DNA of 39,792 nucleotides from IMG/VR virus record IMGVR_UViG_3300032240_001492, positions 1 to 39,792 of that record; one strand, written 5' to 3'. Position 1 is the first letter of the stretch. Each line of letters starts with the position of its first letter. Source of the stretch: a virus. A program made the position numbers and the translations under genes. Positions 1 through 7,193 of the stretch are shown here, in pieces. Below the pieces are notes generated by a model. It worked only from the letters and a program-made list of their open reading frames with translations. It was not told where the DNA came from and searched no databases.

Positions 1-161
1 CAACAATTGTCCATTCCAGATGGAGTACCATTGTACCCCATAGAAATGATATTGCCGTTTTTTACCAAGATAGATCCAACCTTTGCCCTTTCACAATAAG
101 ACAGCGCAGCTATTTCTTTTGCTATGTTTATAAAAGTTGTGTCTAACTTTTTTTGTTTCAC
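1..161 (-). CDS. dCMP deaminase, N-terminal part (runs off the window)
   Basis: Deoxycytidylate deaminases convert dCMP to dUMP, feeding dTMP synthesis. About 53 residues are visible. They include CERAKVGSILVKNG and GYNGTPSGMDNC, the N-terminal signature of the zinc-dependent phage/ComE-type enzymes; the zinc-binding HAE motif should lie beyond base 1. The likely start is GTG at 159-161, whose bases overlap the TGA stop of the MazG-like gene (GTGA, 4-base overlap), so translational coupling is likely. No in-frame ATG fits better. The family call is from visible motifs; the start is an inference. Confidence 0.82.
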   Translation of the reverse strand, partial: MKQKKLDTTFINIAKEIAALSYCERAKVGSILVKNGNIISMGYNGTPSGMDNC

Positions 162-463
162 AGAGATTCTTTTACAAATGTTCCACCGATCATTGTTCCT
201 TTACGTTTAGCTATTTGATTATAAGCTGAGTTGATACACTCTTCGATATTATAGCCTTTAAGTTTTGCTAGATTTGTAAGAACAACTACGCAATCTCCAA
301 TAGCATCAATAAACTCTTCTTCATCATTTTTTAGAATAGCTTTAGCTAATTCTCCAGCTTCTTCTTGCAATTTAATGTACTGAGTCTTCGCATCACCTTT
401 CTCATAAATTCCTCTTTGTTCTGCCCAGTCTCTAATAGACTGAAATTCATTTGTTAATGTCAT
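158..463 (-). CDS. MazG-like nucleotide pyrophosphohydrolase
   Basis: All-alpha NTP pyrophosphohydrolases hydrolyse (d)NTPs to monophosphates; phage versions are thought to adjust nucleotide pools or ppGpp signalling. The protein carries the metal-binding pattern KLQEEAGELAKAI followed by DEEEFIDAIGDCVVVL, which is the EExxE ... ExxD arrangement of the family, in about 101 residues (a single-domain length). I prefer the ATG at 461-463, which follows a long A-rich run and overlaps the upstream gene by 17 bases. An in-frame ATG at 493 would add 10 lysine-rich residues. It sits between the DUF6378-like gene and the dCMP deaminase, consistent with a nucleotide-metabolism operon. Confidence 0.8.
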   Translation of the reverse strand: MTLTNEFQSIRDWAEQRGIYEKGDAKTQYIKLQEEAGELAKAILKNDEEEFIDAIGDCVVVLTNLAKLKGYNIEECINSAYNQIAKRKGTMIGGTFVKESL

Positions 464-734
464 TTCTTTTTTGTTTTTTGTTTTGATAATCATTTAATGA
501 TGCCATATAAGCCACGCAGTCTAGGAGATTATCCTCTTTGTGGTTATATGCTTGCCTTGATAATTTGAGCGCAATCATGGCATTATACATGTCCACAGCA
601 GTGATTTCTTTACGGCTTAATAAAGATGCAATTTGTGCTGCCTCTTCCATGCCTTCTTGCATAGGACCATACTGACGCTCTTTTTCTTCAGATCTTTCGT
701 AGATAATCTTGTTTGCTTCTTGTAAGATATTCAT
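447..734 (-). CDS. DUF6378-like small phage protein
   Basis: A 95-residue protein with RQYGPM near residue 21, an alanine-rich helix, an AMIALKLSRQA segment and an acidic DNLLDCVAYMASL segment. This spacing (R-x-YG ... ALK-x-SR ... D-x-x-D) resembles the DUF6378 family, a common phage protein of unknown function often found near nucleotide-metabolism genes. It overlaps the MazG-like gene downstream by 17 bases (47 if that gene starts at 493). A host-like -7 box lies only 4 bases before its ATG, so its mRNA could be leaderless. No catalytic role is proposed. Confidence 0.65.
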   Translation of the reverse strand: MNILQEANKIIYERSEEKERQYGPMQEGMEEAAQIASLLSRKEITAVDMYNAMIALKLSRQAYNHKEDNLLDCVAYMASLNDYQNKKQKRNDINK

Positions 735-738
735 AGAT

Positions 739-746
739 CAAATATA
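739..746 (-). promoter_or_regulatory. Possible host-type -7 box (TATATTTG)
   Basis: On the coding strand this reads TATATTTG, a full match to the Bacteroidota -7 consensus TAnnTTTG. It lies 4 bases upstream of the ATG at 734. If functional, transcription would start at or inside the start codon. I did not identify a -33 TTG box. Confidence 0.35.
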
Positions 747-770
747 AAATAGAATAAATAAATGGTAAAA

Positions 771-1658
771 CTATTCTCCTAAGTACTTAATAATATCGGA
801 CTTATCTCCCCACTCTCTTTGAGAGTCAATGTCACTTGGTTTAATTGTAGGCTTTGGCATATTTTTAGCTACATTCCAGAACCAATCTCCTAAGTTGCCA
901 TGTTTTTTCATATACTCCCATCCTTTTGCATCATAAGTTTTAATACAATCAAATGGAGTGTCTATTTCTGCATTTTTAAGAAAGTCTTTATGGTGACTAT
1001 AAAATTTAGCTCTACCAAGTTCTCCAGGTTGTACGTTTCTTGCAACCGCTACAGCATTAAAATTAGTTTCTGGAAGTGCAATCTGCAGAGTTCTGGATAA
1101 TACTCCTGTAGAAAATACAGTCCACATATTTGGAATGATCTTATCTTTAAATGCCTCATGAAATATCTTTACTCCTCCAGCTACAACTTGTTCATGTTTA
1201 AGTCCAAACGGTAAATACTTCGCTCCAATTTGTTTTGCAAAATCTTTTGCCCAACCATTAATAGTAGGCATTGCAGGAGTCTTTAAAAATATAGGAGTTG
1301 CTCCGTCTTCTATAACACGAAGTTGATGTTCAGATGCTTCTTTAGATGCTGGCATAAACAAGATCAACTTCTTATTATATTTCTTTGCAAGATAAGTTAG
1401 TGAGTATGGAGCGTAACCTGTTCTCGGTGCTACATAAACTAATGAATCTTCTTTTACTTGACTGATCATGAAGTCTGCCATTTTGGCTTTACTACCATAT
1501 TGAAATTCTCCATCATCGACTATTGTAAAACCTTCTGCTTGTTTTAATTTAAATTCAAAATCAGGCTTATAGTCTTTAGTCATTTCTAAGTAGTAGTTTA
1601 AATCTCTACCATCTGACATGTCTAAGTTTGACTGATCTGTTGCTTTGTTTATAAACAT
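771..1658 (-). CDS. Fold-type-II PLP enzyme-like protein (ACC deaminase / cysteine synthase-like)
   Basis: A 295-residue protein that looks like a phage version of the tryptophan-synthase-beta / ACC-deaminase fold. The segment YGSKAKMADFM (residues 54-64) sits where these enzymes have GxK with the Schiff-base lysine, so Lys57 is the candidate. It is followed by a Rossmann-like stretch (LVYVAPRTGYAPYSLTYLAKK, split here by residue counting at 73-93) and a glycine/serine turn near 183-190 (STGVLSRT) in the position of the phosphate loop. The substrate is unknown. The gene lies 2 bases downstream of the aGPT-Pplase-like gene, so they are probably co-translated. PLP enzymes take part in some phage thymine hypermodification pathways, but those characterised are of other types; the link here is inference. 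A non-catalytic relative cannot be excluded. Confidence 0.5.
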   Translation of the reverse strand: MFINKATDQSNLDMSDGRDLNYYLEMTKDYKPDFEFKLKQAEGFTIVDDGEFQYGSKAKMADFMISQVKEDSLVYVAPRTGYAPYSLTYLAKKYNKKLILFMPASKEASEHQLRVIEDGATPIFLKTPAMPTINGWAKDFAKQIGAKYLPFGLKHEQVVAGGVKIFHEAFKDKIIPNMWTVFSTGVLSRTLQIALPETNFNAVAVARNVQPGELGRAKFYSHHKDFLKNAEIDTPFDCIKTYDAKGWEYMKKHGNLGDWFWNVAKNMPKPTIKPSDIDSQREWGDKSDIIKYLGE

Positions 1659-1660
1659 AA

Positions 1661-2704
1661 CTATTTTAGTTTTTTTGCAAAGTCATAGTACTTATCTTGA
1701 CCCCAGGTTTGTTTAAGAATAGAATTGTTATACATTCTACGACCATTATTTTTTATAATATGATCTTCAGATTGATACTCTTGAAAATAACGTACAACGT
1801 CACAAGCTCTACTATCCTCACAATCAATAGGATTCAAATTATATCTGTTAGATAAGAATTGAAGTACTTCATTAATGTATTCAAACTCTTTTACTCTAGA
1901 ACTAACTTTAGGAAAGATTGCTTTAATACAACGAACTGCATTTGTTCCTGCATAAACCCAACCTTTAGGATTAACATAGTTAGGAAAATACTCTCCTAAA
2001 TCTGCTGCAAAAGCTGTTAAAACAAAGTTTTGCTTTTTAAATCCTACACTATTTAGATAATCATTGCCTAAATCAGTTACTTGATAAATGTCAAGTTTTT
2101 TTGTAGTAACTGCATCGTAAATATGTCTTACAAGTCCTTCAGAATGTTCAAGAATAAACTTTCTTAAATGACCTCTAGTTTCACCTTCGAATGTGAATTG
2201 AGGAAGCAAATAGCCTTTGTTATCTGTAAATGGTGTTATCCTATTATAAAGGTCCTGCTTCCATTCTGGCCATGTGTATTTTTCTTTTAATATAGAATCC
2301 ACAATCCAAAAGTTACCAAAGCCATGCGTCCCTAATATGTCCTTGATTGTGTCTGTCTTATATCTTGGCACATAATTAATACCAGAACCACAAAGTCTAA
2401 ACAAATAGAAAAGCATGAACCAATCAAAGTCATCTTTAATATCATGATGGGTAAAGTGATTACCCATTTTTCTTAGATCTTTTTCTTTGTACCACACTGC
2501 TTCAGTAAATGCGCAGAATGCAGCAAACCTACGATGCGCAGTATCATAAATAGGTACATGATAAATAAGATCATCATTTACGTCTTCATATAAATTGCCA
2601 TTGTAAGGAAGACCTAAACTACCATGTTGTTGCATTAATAGACTACGTTTGTCGTATTCATCTAGTGCTTCAAGGAGTTTTTCGTTTATAATAAATTTAG
2701 TCAT
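1661..2704 (-). CDS. aGPT-Pplase / 5-hmdU-kinase helical domain-like protein (possible DNA base modification)
   Basis: A 347-residue mostly helical protein. The stretch FMLFYLFRLCGSGINYVPRY (about residues 96-115), then HGFGNFWIVDSIL, and a C-terminal GNDYLNSVGFKKQNFV ... AGTNAVRCIKAIF block resemble the glutamyl/putrescinyl-thymine pyrophosphorylase clade 3 family. These are helical, DNA-glycosylase-related proteins associated with phages that replace thymine by hypermodified bases. The match is from memory of the family pattern, not from a search. Neighbours are a PLP-like enzyme (immediately downstream), dCMP deaminase and MazG, which fits pyrimidine or base modification. The start is the ATG at 2702-2704; an AT-rich, promoter-like ACATTTAT lies almost directly before it. 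Confidence 0.45.
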   Translation of the reverse strand: MTKFIINEKLLEALDEYDKRSLLMQQHGSLGLPYNGNLYEDVNDDLIYHVPIYDTAHRRFAAFCAFTEAVWYKEKDLRKMGNHFTHHDIKDDFDWFMLFYLFRLCGSGINYVPRYKTDTIKDILGTHGFGNFWIVDSILKEKYTWPEWKQDLYNRITPFTDNKGYLLPQFTFEGETRGHLRKFILEHSEGLVRHIYDAVTTKKLDIYQVTDLGNDYLNSVGFKKQNFVLTAFAADLGEYFPNYVNPKGWVYAGTNAVRCIKAIFPKVSSRVKEFEYINEVLQFLSNRYNLNPIDCEDSRACDVVRYFQEYQSEDHIIKNNGRRMYNNSILKQTWGQDKYYDFAKKLK

Positions 2705-2730
2705 ATATAAATGTATAAAAATTATGTTTA

Positions 2731-3411
2731 TTAATAAAATCTATCTTTGCAGTGATCAAAATGCCATCGCTGCATAGCATTGTATTGACCTATTTTTTTA
2801 CAATATGGACACTCCACTTTTTTCCTATCTTTAGCTGATTCTGACATTTTAATTTTAGCTTCTTCTGATTTAGGTTTGCGCATCTTACTTATAGTATTTT
2901 TAGAGTGTTTTTTACCAAATCTCCAGTTTTTTTCTCCTATTCTAGAATTTGATATATTCAATCTATGAGATTCAGAAAAAATCTTACCAGTATTAGGTCC
3001 TGGTTTGCCTATTTTAGCTTTTGACAGTTTCTTTTTATGATCTTCAGATAAAATTTTGCCTTTATGAGAGATAGATATTTTTAATTTAGTTTCATCACTT
3101 ACAACTTTTTCTCTCATTTTATTTTTACAATACTCATATACTCTAGAACTTGGTTTATATCTATTTCCTTTCTCTGTAGGTATTATAGACATCATAGAAA
3201 AAGCATAAAATAGACTAGGATTATCAGGATATATTTCATGTAGTAACCAATGACATAAAAAATGTTCTCTTGCAGTAAGCTCTACTATATTATCTTTATG
3301 ATTAGAACCTCCAATACATTTAGGTATTATATGATGCTTTTCTTTATATCCTTTTACAATTCTATTTTTAGCTCTGTATATAATTTGATCATATATTTTT
3401 TTATAATTCAT
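2731..3411 (-). CDS. HNH homing endonuclease with NUMOD3 repeats
   Basis: A 226-residue free-standing homing endonuclease. Residues about 23-62 hold the HNH core (EKHHIIPKCIGGSNHKDNIV ... LTAREHFLCHWLLHEIYP) with the double His and downstream His expected of the family. A lysine-rich middle section has several NUMOD3-like DNA-binding repeats (KGKILSEDHKKKLSKAKIGK; GKIFSESHRLNISNSRIG; GKKHSKNTISKM). The C-terminus has a CPYCKK ... HFDHC zinc-finger pattern. Such enzymes cut DNA at or near their insertion site and spread by recombination. It lies between complete genes and interrupts neither, so an intron is not indicated. Its 5' leader (3412-3522) is unusually structured. Confidence 0.92.
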   Translation of the reverse strand: MNYKKIYDQIIYRAKNRIVKGYKEKHHIIPKCIGGSNHKDNIVELTAREHFLCHWLLHEIYPDNPSLFYAFSMMSIIPTEKGNRYKPSSRVYEYCKNKMREKVVSDETKLKISISHKGKILSEDHKKKLSKAKIGKPGPNTGKIFSESHRLNISNSRIGEKNWRFGKKHSKNTISKMRKPKSEEAKIKMSESAKDRKKVECPYCKKIGQYNAMQRWHFDHCKDRFY

Positions 3412-3422
3412 GAAAAAGAAAA

Positions 3423-3501
3423 TGGTCCAGAAAACAGAGGAGCTACTACCTTCCTAAGTTTAAAGGACCAATAAGTTATATTGTAGATAACTGGTAGTAG
3501 C
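3423..3501 (-). ncRNA. Predicted pseudoknotted RNA leader upstream of the HNH gene
   Basis: In the minus-strand transcript a 9-base GCTACTACC (3501-3493) can pair perfectly with GGTAGTAGC (3450-3442). Directly abutting it, a 6-bp hairpin AGTTAT/ATAACT with a 7-base loop occupies 3492-3474. Inside the long stem's loop, TGGTCC (3470-3465) is complementary to GGACCA (3428-3423), which lies outside the stem, giving an H-type pseudoknot. The element fills most of the 111-base gap between a promoter-like octamer (3516-3523) and the HNH start. It could be a regulatory leader, an mRNA-stabilising structure or a stand-alone small RNA. It does not fit a tRNA cloverleaf. No family is recognised. Confidence 0.5.
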
Positions 3502-3515
3502 AGTTTCTATCTACT

Positions 3516-3523
3516 ATAAATAT
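3516..3523 (-). promoter_or_regulatory. ATATTTAT promoter-like octamer before the HNH leader
   Basis: Coding-strand ATATTTAT overlapping the last base of the SGNH-like gene's TGA stop. It is about 15 bases before the structured leader and 104 bases before the HNH start. It is one member of the recurrent motif set described in the findings. Confidence 0.45.
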
Positions 3524-4458
3524 CATGATCCTATGATTTCGTTTAAGAACGGATAATGTTTTGGCTTTAAATGGACTGATTGTTTCATTTCAAGAATATC
3601 GAGCATCTTAGTACCATCTTGATCAATCCAGTCTTCAGGCCACTGAATAGTTTTGAGTCCTGAGTTATTCATAATTCTGTTAGCAACATCTCTCAATTCC
3701 ATTCTCTCTTGTCTGGTTCCAAAGAAAGGTTGTTTTTTGTATAAGCCTGTTCCTGGAATCTTTCTTGATTCATGTTCTACTGGAAGTAAGTTAACTAGTG
3801 TAACGTTATTAAGTTGTTTAGCGAACTCTACGTACCTTCTGAATAGATCTCCTGTTGCGGCTCTAGGATTTTCTTGTCTCATTAGATGGAATCTCAAATC
3901 AATATTTCCAAAGTACAAAACTACTTCATTGTACTTTTTGTTGATTTCTTCTGTAGTATTACGTTTAAGAAATCCGTGTAAAGTACGGCCAGGTGTGAAG
4001 TCTAAAGCAAATGTAGGTCTCCATACTGATAAAGCGTGAGAATCTCCAATTACACACTTTTTTGTTTTGTTTCCGTAAGACTTGAACAGATCTACAAAGT
4101 TACCTATAGGAAAATTTAGGCCTTCTATCTTAAGTCTCTTATTGAATCCTTCAAAGTCAAATTCATTATTGATGAACTTTACAGGACCTTGATAATTTCC
4201 TATTGCTTTCATCTTTTCGTAGTGCAGATCTTGAGGTCCTCCAGGCACATTAAATACCCCTGGCGTAAAGTTAACTCCTTCACAAATGAATAGAGCATCA
4301 TAATCTTGCCATTTTTCAGGACTAACGTTTACATCGATTTGATCTTCAGGAAATAAATCTTTAATCATTCTTGTAGCGATGAGACCATAGCCACCTCCTT
4401 GAGAATTTAAGGTGGATCCAACATTTCCCATCATACTTACTAGAGCATACTTTGGCAT
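3523..4458 (-). CDS. SGNH/GDSL-hydrolase-like protein
   Basis: A 311-residue protein with the three landmarks of SGNH hydrolases in order. Block I is CVIGDSHALS at 135-144 (candidate nucleophile Ser140). Block III is YFGNIDLRF at 182-190 (Gly184, Asn185). Near the C-terminus is SVHLKPKHY with candidate His296. The canonical Asp three residues before that His is replaced by Gln293, so activity is uncertain. Members deacylate or esterify carbohydrates and lipids; in a phage, a role in modifying or removing surface glycan acyl groups is possible. About 135 N-terminal residues before the GDSH motif form an extra, unrecognised domain. No signal peptide is seen. The start has the AAAGTTATG context. 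Confidence 0.6.
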   Translation of the reverse strand: MPKYALVSMMGNVGSTLNSQGGGYGLIATRMIKDLFPEDQIDVNVSPEKWQDYDALFICEGVNFTPGVFNVPGGPQDLHYEKMKAIGNYQGPVKFINNEFDFEGFNKRLKIEGLNFPIGNFVDLFKSYGNKTKKCVIGDSHALSVWRPTFALDFTPGRTLHGFLKRNTTEEINKKYNEVVLYFGNIDLRFHLMRQENPRAATGDLFRRYVEFAKQLNNVTLVNLLPVEHESRKIPGTGLYKKQPFFGTRQERMELRDVANRIMNNSGLKTIQWPEDWIDQDGTKMLDILEMKQSVHLKPKHYPFLNEIIGS

Positions 4459-4473
4459 AACTTTTATTTTATG

Positions 4474-4481
4474 TAAATATA
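4474..4481 (-). promoter_or_regulatory. TATATTTA promoter-like box before the SGNH-like gene
   Basis: Coding-strand TATATTTA, a variant of the ATATTTAT motif (the next base is C, not T), ending 15 bases before the ATG at 4458. It lies downstream of the groEL terminator, so the SGNH-like gene may have its own promoter. Confidence 0.35.
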
Positions 4482-4524
4482 ACCAATATCTTGGAATCCA
4501 AGAAGTTTATCTTTTAAGTAACAT

Positions 4525-4551
4525 AAAAAACCCCTCCGAAGAGGGGCTTTT
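4525..4551 (-). terminator. Intrinsic terminator after groEL
   Basis: A 6-bp GC stem (CCCCTC/GAGGGG, 4531-4546) with a TTCG tetraloop on the coding strand, followed by six T residues (A at 4525-4530 on plus). It begins about 10 bases after the groEL stop and closes the chaperone operon. Confidence 0.93.
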
Positions 4552-4557
4552 AATTTA

Positions 4558-6174
4558 TCACATCATACCCATCATAGGGTCCATAGACTTTTCGTCTTTG
4601 TCTTTCTTTTCAAACACAACCGATTCTGTGGTTAGAATTGTTCCGGCTACGGATGTTGCATTTTTAAGTGCTGTAATAACCACTTTTGCTGGATCGATGA
4701 TGCCTGATTCAAAGGCGTCTACGATTTTATGATTCTTTGCATCATAGACTTGATCATTTCCAGGGATACAATCAAACCAATTTTCAATACCTGCATTAGA
4801 TAGAATTTTCTTGAATGGAGCTTGTAGTGCATTTCGTACAATGTCTCTAGCAATAGCTACATTACTATTATATTCTGCTCTATGATTGAGTGCAACCCTA
4901 TAAAGAGTAGATCCACCACCTGCTACAATACCGTCTGCGAGTGCTGCTTTAGTTGCAAATAAGGCATCTTCAACTCTATCTTTCTTTTCTTTAATTTCAA
5001 TTTCACTATTTCCACCTACAGAAATGATAGCTACGCCTCCGATTAACTTACCAAGCCTTTCTTGTAGTTTTTCTTTCTCATAGAATGATGAAGCTTTTTC
5101 AATTTGCTTTTTAATTTCGTCTGCTCTTGATTCAATAGCTTGCTCGTCTCCTTTACCATCTACAATTGTAGTTTCATCTTTAGACACAGTAACAAGCCTT
5201 GTTGATCCAAGGAATTGTGAAATTTGACCTGCTTGCATTTTATCAAGCTTAAGACCTTTATCTTTTGAAATAACTTGGCCACCAGTCAAGATAGCAATAT
5301 CTTCCAAAATCAAAGTCTTTCTTTCACCAAAGTCTGGTGCTTTGACTGCACAAACTTGTACGATTCCTCTCATCTTATTTACAATCAATGTAGCCAGTGC
5401 TTCATCTCCAATATCTTCTGCAATAATCAAGATTGGCCTATTTTGTTGATGCGCCAAACCAAGTACTTGTACTAGTTCTTGAGCAGTAGAAATTCTACCA
5501 TCATAAAGTAGAATATAAGGATTGTCGAGCACTGCTTGCATTGTAGTGTTGTTAGTTACAAAATAAGGAGACTTGTAACCACGATCAAATTGCATACCTT
5601 CGACAACTTCAAGAGAAGTTTCACCAGTCTTAGATTCTTCAATTGTTACAACACCTTCACGACCCACTTTATCAAGTGCTTCTGAGATCAAGTTACCAAC
5701 TTCAGGATCATTGTTTCCAGAAATAGTAGCTACTTGTTTAATTTGATCTTCTGATGAAATGTCAATTGATAACTTTCTAATTTCGTCTACTACCTGTGAT
5801 ACAATTTTATCAATTTCATTTTTGATCTCTACAGCATTCACACCTTGGCGAATTTCTTTGATGCCTTGCTTAATCATTTCAGTAGCAAGAAGTGTAGACG
5901 TTGTTGTACCGTCACCTGCTTCATTTGCAGATTTAATACTTACTTGTTTAACAAGTTGCGCTCCAAGATCTTCAATATCATCTTCTAGTTTATGAAATGA
6001 CTTTGCGCATGTTACTCCGTCCTTAGTAACTTTAACTTCACCAGATTGTTCACGAATTAAAACTGTACGTCCACCAGGACCTAATGTAGAAGACACTACA
6101 TCATTTAATTTCGTAACTCCTGAAAGTAGCTTTTCTTTTAGCTCTTGTCCAATAACATGTTTTGTTGTACTCAT
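4558..6174 (-). CDS. groEL: GroEL-type chaperonin (Hsp60), full length
   Basis: A 538-residue group I chaperonin subunit that folds proteins in a double heptameric ring with GroES and ATP. It has the nucleotide-binding [11 protein letters not shown] motif (the counterpart of the Asp87 region in E. coli), the equatorial [16 protein letters not shown] segment with the Asp398 equivalent, the glycine-rich GIVAGGG motif and a short methionine-rich tail ending DPMMGMM. The length matches cellular GroEL (about 540), so it appears intact and probably active. The tail is shorter than the usual GGM repeats. It is 8 bases downstream of groES and ends in a strong terminator. A phage-encoded chaperonin may favour folding of capsid or other phage proteins. 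Confidence 0.97.
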   Translation of the reverse strand: MSTTKHVIGQELKEKLLSGVTKLNDVVSSTLGPGGRTVLIREQSGEVKVTKDGVTCAKSFHKLEDDIEDLGAQLVKQVSIKSANEAGDGTTTSTLLATEMIKQGIKEIRQGVNAVEIKNEIDKIVSQVVDEIRKLSIDISSEDQIKQVATISGNNDPEVGNLISEALDKVGREGVVTIEESKTGETSLEVVEGMQFDRGYKSPYFVTNNTTMQAVLDNPYILLYDGRISTAQELVQVLGLAHQQNRPILIIAEDIGDEALATLIVNKMRGIVQVCAVKAPDFGERKTLILEDIAILTGGQVISKDKGLKLDKMQAGQISQFLGSTRLVTVSKDETTIVDGKGDEQAIESRADEIKKQIEKASSFYEKEKLQERLGKLIGGVAIISVGGNSEIEIKEKKDRVEDALFATKAALADGIVAGGGSTLYRVALNHRAEYNSNVAIARDIVRNALQAPFKKILSNAGIENWFDCIPGNDQVYDAKNHKIVDAFESGIIDPAKVVITALKNATSVAGTILTTESVVFEKKDKDEKSMDPMMGMM

Positions 6175-6182
6175 AGTTTATT

Positions 6183-6473
6183 TTATTCAATTACTGCAAA
6201 TATTTCTGATTCTCTACAAATGTAATAGTCTTGTCCTTCAATTACTATTCTTTGAGAACCCATTTTAGGGATCAAAGCAATTTCTCCAACTTCTAATGTT
6301 GATATAACCAATTTATCAGTGTGATAATTGTAAACATTAGATGTTGTAACTACTTCTCCCATTTCAGGTCTTTCTTTTCCTAGATCTGGGATGATAATGT
6401 TATTTATCGTCTCTTCTTGAGATTCGATGGGCTTTAAAACTATAAAGCCGTTTAGTGGGGTTATTTTTTTCAT
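6183..6473 (-). CDS. groES: GroES-type co-chaperonin
   Basis: A 96-residue Cpn10-family protein that caps the GroEL ring. It starts LNGFIVLKP, has a mobile-loop region containing the hydrophobic NNIIIPDLGKERPEMGEVV (about residues 24-42) and ends ICRESEIFAVIE like cellular GroES. The length is typical of cellular GroES (about 97) and shorter than T4 gp31 (111), so it resembles a true cpn10 rather than a gp31-type replacement. It lies 4 bases after the small 6478-6672 gene and 8 bases before groEL, in one operon with them. Confidence 0.95.
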   Translation of the reverse strand: MKKITPLNGFIVLKPIESQEETINNIIIPDLGKERPEMGEVVTTSNVYNYHTDKLVISTLEVGEIALIPKMGSQRIVIEGQDYYICRESEIFAVIE

Positions 6474-6477
6474 GATA

Positions 6478-6672
6478 CTAATTTACAATTTCTAATTCAT
6501 TTATTTTAATACAAAAATAGAGTAGATCATCTTTTTTATAGACTGAATCTACACCGTACCATGTTTTTAGTACGTCAAGATCTTTTCCAATCATAAACTC
6601 CTCTTTGAGGACTTTTTTGATTTGAAACAAATCTCCATTAATGTTAATGAAATTTTTACAAAGTGAAAACAT
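6478..6672 (-). CDS. Small unknown protein in the chaperone operon
   Basis: A 64-residue protein without a recognised domain. It has alternating hydrophobic and charged residues (NGDLFQIKKVLKEEF ... DDLLYFCIKINELEIV) suggesting a small beta-rich fold. It sits between hsp20 and groES with short spacers, so it is probably co-transcribed. The ATG at 6672 gives the whole product. An internal ATG at 6592-6594 is preceded by AAAGAGGAGTTT, one of the few Shine-Dalgarno-like stretches in the window, and would give 38 residues; that GAGGA can also pair with a nearby TCCTC. Confidence 0.6.
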   Translation of the reverse strand: MFSLCKNFININGDLFQIKKVLKEEFMIGKDLDVLKTWYGVDSVYKKDDLLYFCIKINELEIVN

Positions 6673-6681
6673 AACTAGGTA

Positions 6682-6692
6682 GTGAGTAGGCC
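6682..6692. repeat. Left arm of an 11-bp inverted repeat flanking hsp20
   Basis: GTGAGTAGGCC on plus, the exact inverse of GGCCTACTCAC at 7167-7177. The arms bracket the hsp20 coding region and are GC-rich for this genome. Confidence 0.6.
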
Positions 6693-6697
6693 GCCTT

Positions 6698-7159
6698 TTA
6701 TTTAATTTTTATTTGTTTTACTGCTTTTCCTTCTGCAGTAGGGACATTCAAAATAAGTAGCCCCTTATCTAATGAAGCTTCAAGCTTATTTAGATCGAAT
6801 TTAGTGGAGATTTTCCAAGTTAAATTAAAAGAAGATCTCTTAATACCTCTGTATATTTGAGACTCTTCTGTTTTGTTTGGTTTTTCGTAAGTAATACGTA
6901 ATTGATCACCTTCGACAACGATACTAATATCTTCTTTGTCTAAACCTACTGCAGCTACTTCAAATCGAATACCTGCTTCTGTTTCAAAAATGTCTACTGG
7001 GTGAGAGATTTTCTGAGTAATATCAGAAAAATGTGATGTTGAGTTGAAAAGATCTTTCCATAAAAGATCGAACTGATCCAATTCAAATGGTCGAATGAAC
7101 GTCATAGTTTCATGTTTTGTGCTTCCTTTTTGGTAAGCGGTTAATAAATGTTTAGTCAT
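6698..7159 (-). CDS. Hsp20 / alpha-crystallin family small heat-shock protein
   Basis: A 153-residue holdase-type chaperone that binds unfolding proteins without ATP. The alpha-crystallin domain spans roughly residues 50-150. It begins HPVDIFETEAGIRFEVAAVGL, has the KEDISIVVEGDQLRITYE strand pair and ends KGLLILNVPTAEGKAVKQIKIK with the GLLxLNVP signature. The partner-binding I-x-I motif is present as IKIK. I chose the ATG at 7157-7159, preceded by AAAGTT as at several other starts. An in-frame GTG at 7177 lies inside the inverted repeat and would add six residues. It leads the chaperone operon. Confidence 0.93.
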   Translation of the reverse strand: MTKHLLTAYQKGSTKHETMTFIRPFELDQFDLLWKDLFNSTSHFSDITQKISHPVDIFETEAGIRFEVAAVGLDKEDISIVVEGDQLRITYEKPNKTEESQIYRGIKRSSFNLTWKISTKFDLNKLEASLDKGLLILNVPTAEGKAVKQIKIK

Positions 7160-7166
7160 AACTTTG

Positions 7167-7177
7167 GGCCTACTCAC
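7167..7177. repeat. Right arm of the 11-bp inverted repeat flanking hsp20
   Basis: GGCCTACTCAC on plus, matching 6682-6692 in inverse orientation. It lies in the hsp20 leader between the promoter-like octamer (7194-7201) and the ATG. Confidence 0.6.
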
Positions 7178-7193
7178 AGTACCCTTATTTTAT

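Noticed and set aside
900-1100. Plus-strand open frames across the window (for example 900-1100, 3653-4039, 27995-28342)
   Set aside because: They are the reverse of well-supported minus-strand genes, lack family motifs, and have no start context.
3412-3522. A tRNA or group I intron remnant in the HNH leader
   Set aside because: The long stem suggests an acceptor, but there is no TpsiC arm or anticodon arm with the right sizes, and no conserved intron core; both flanking genes are intact.
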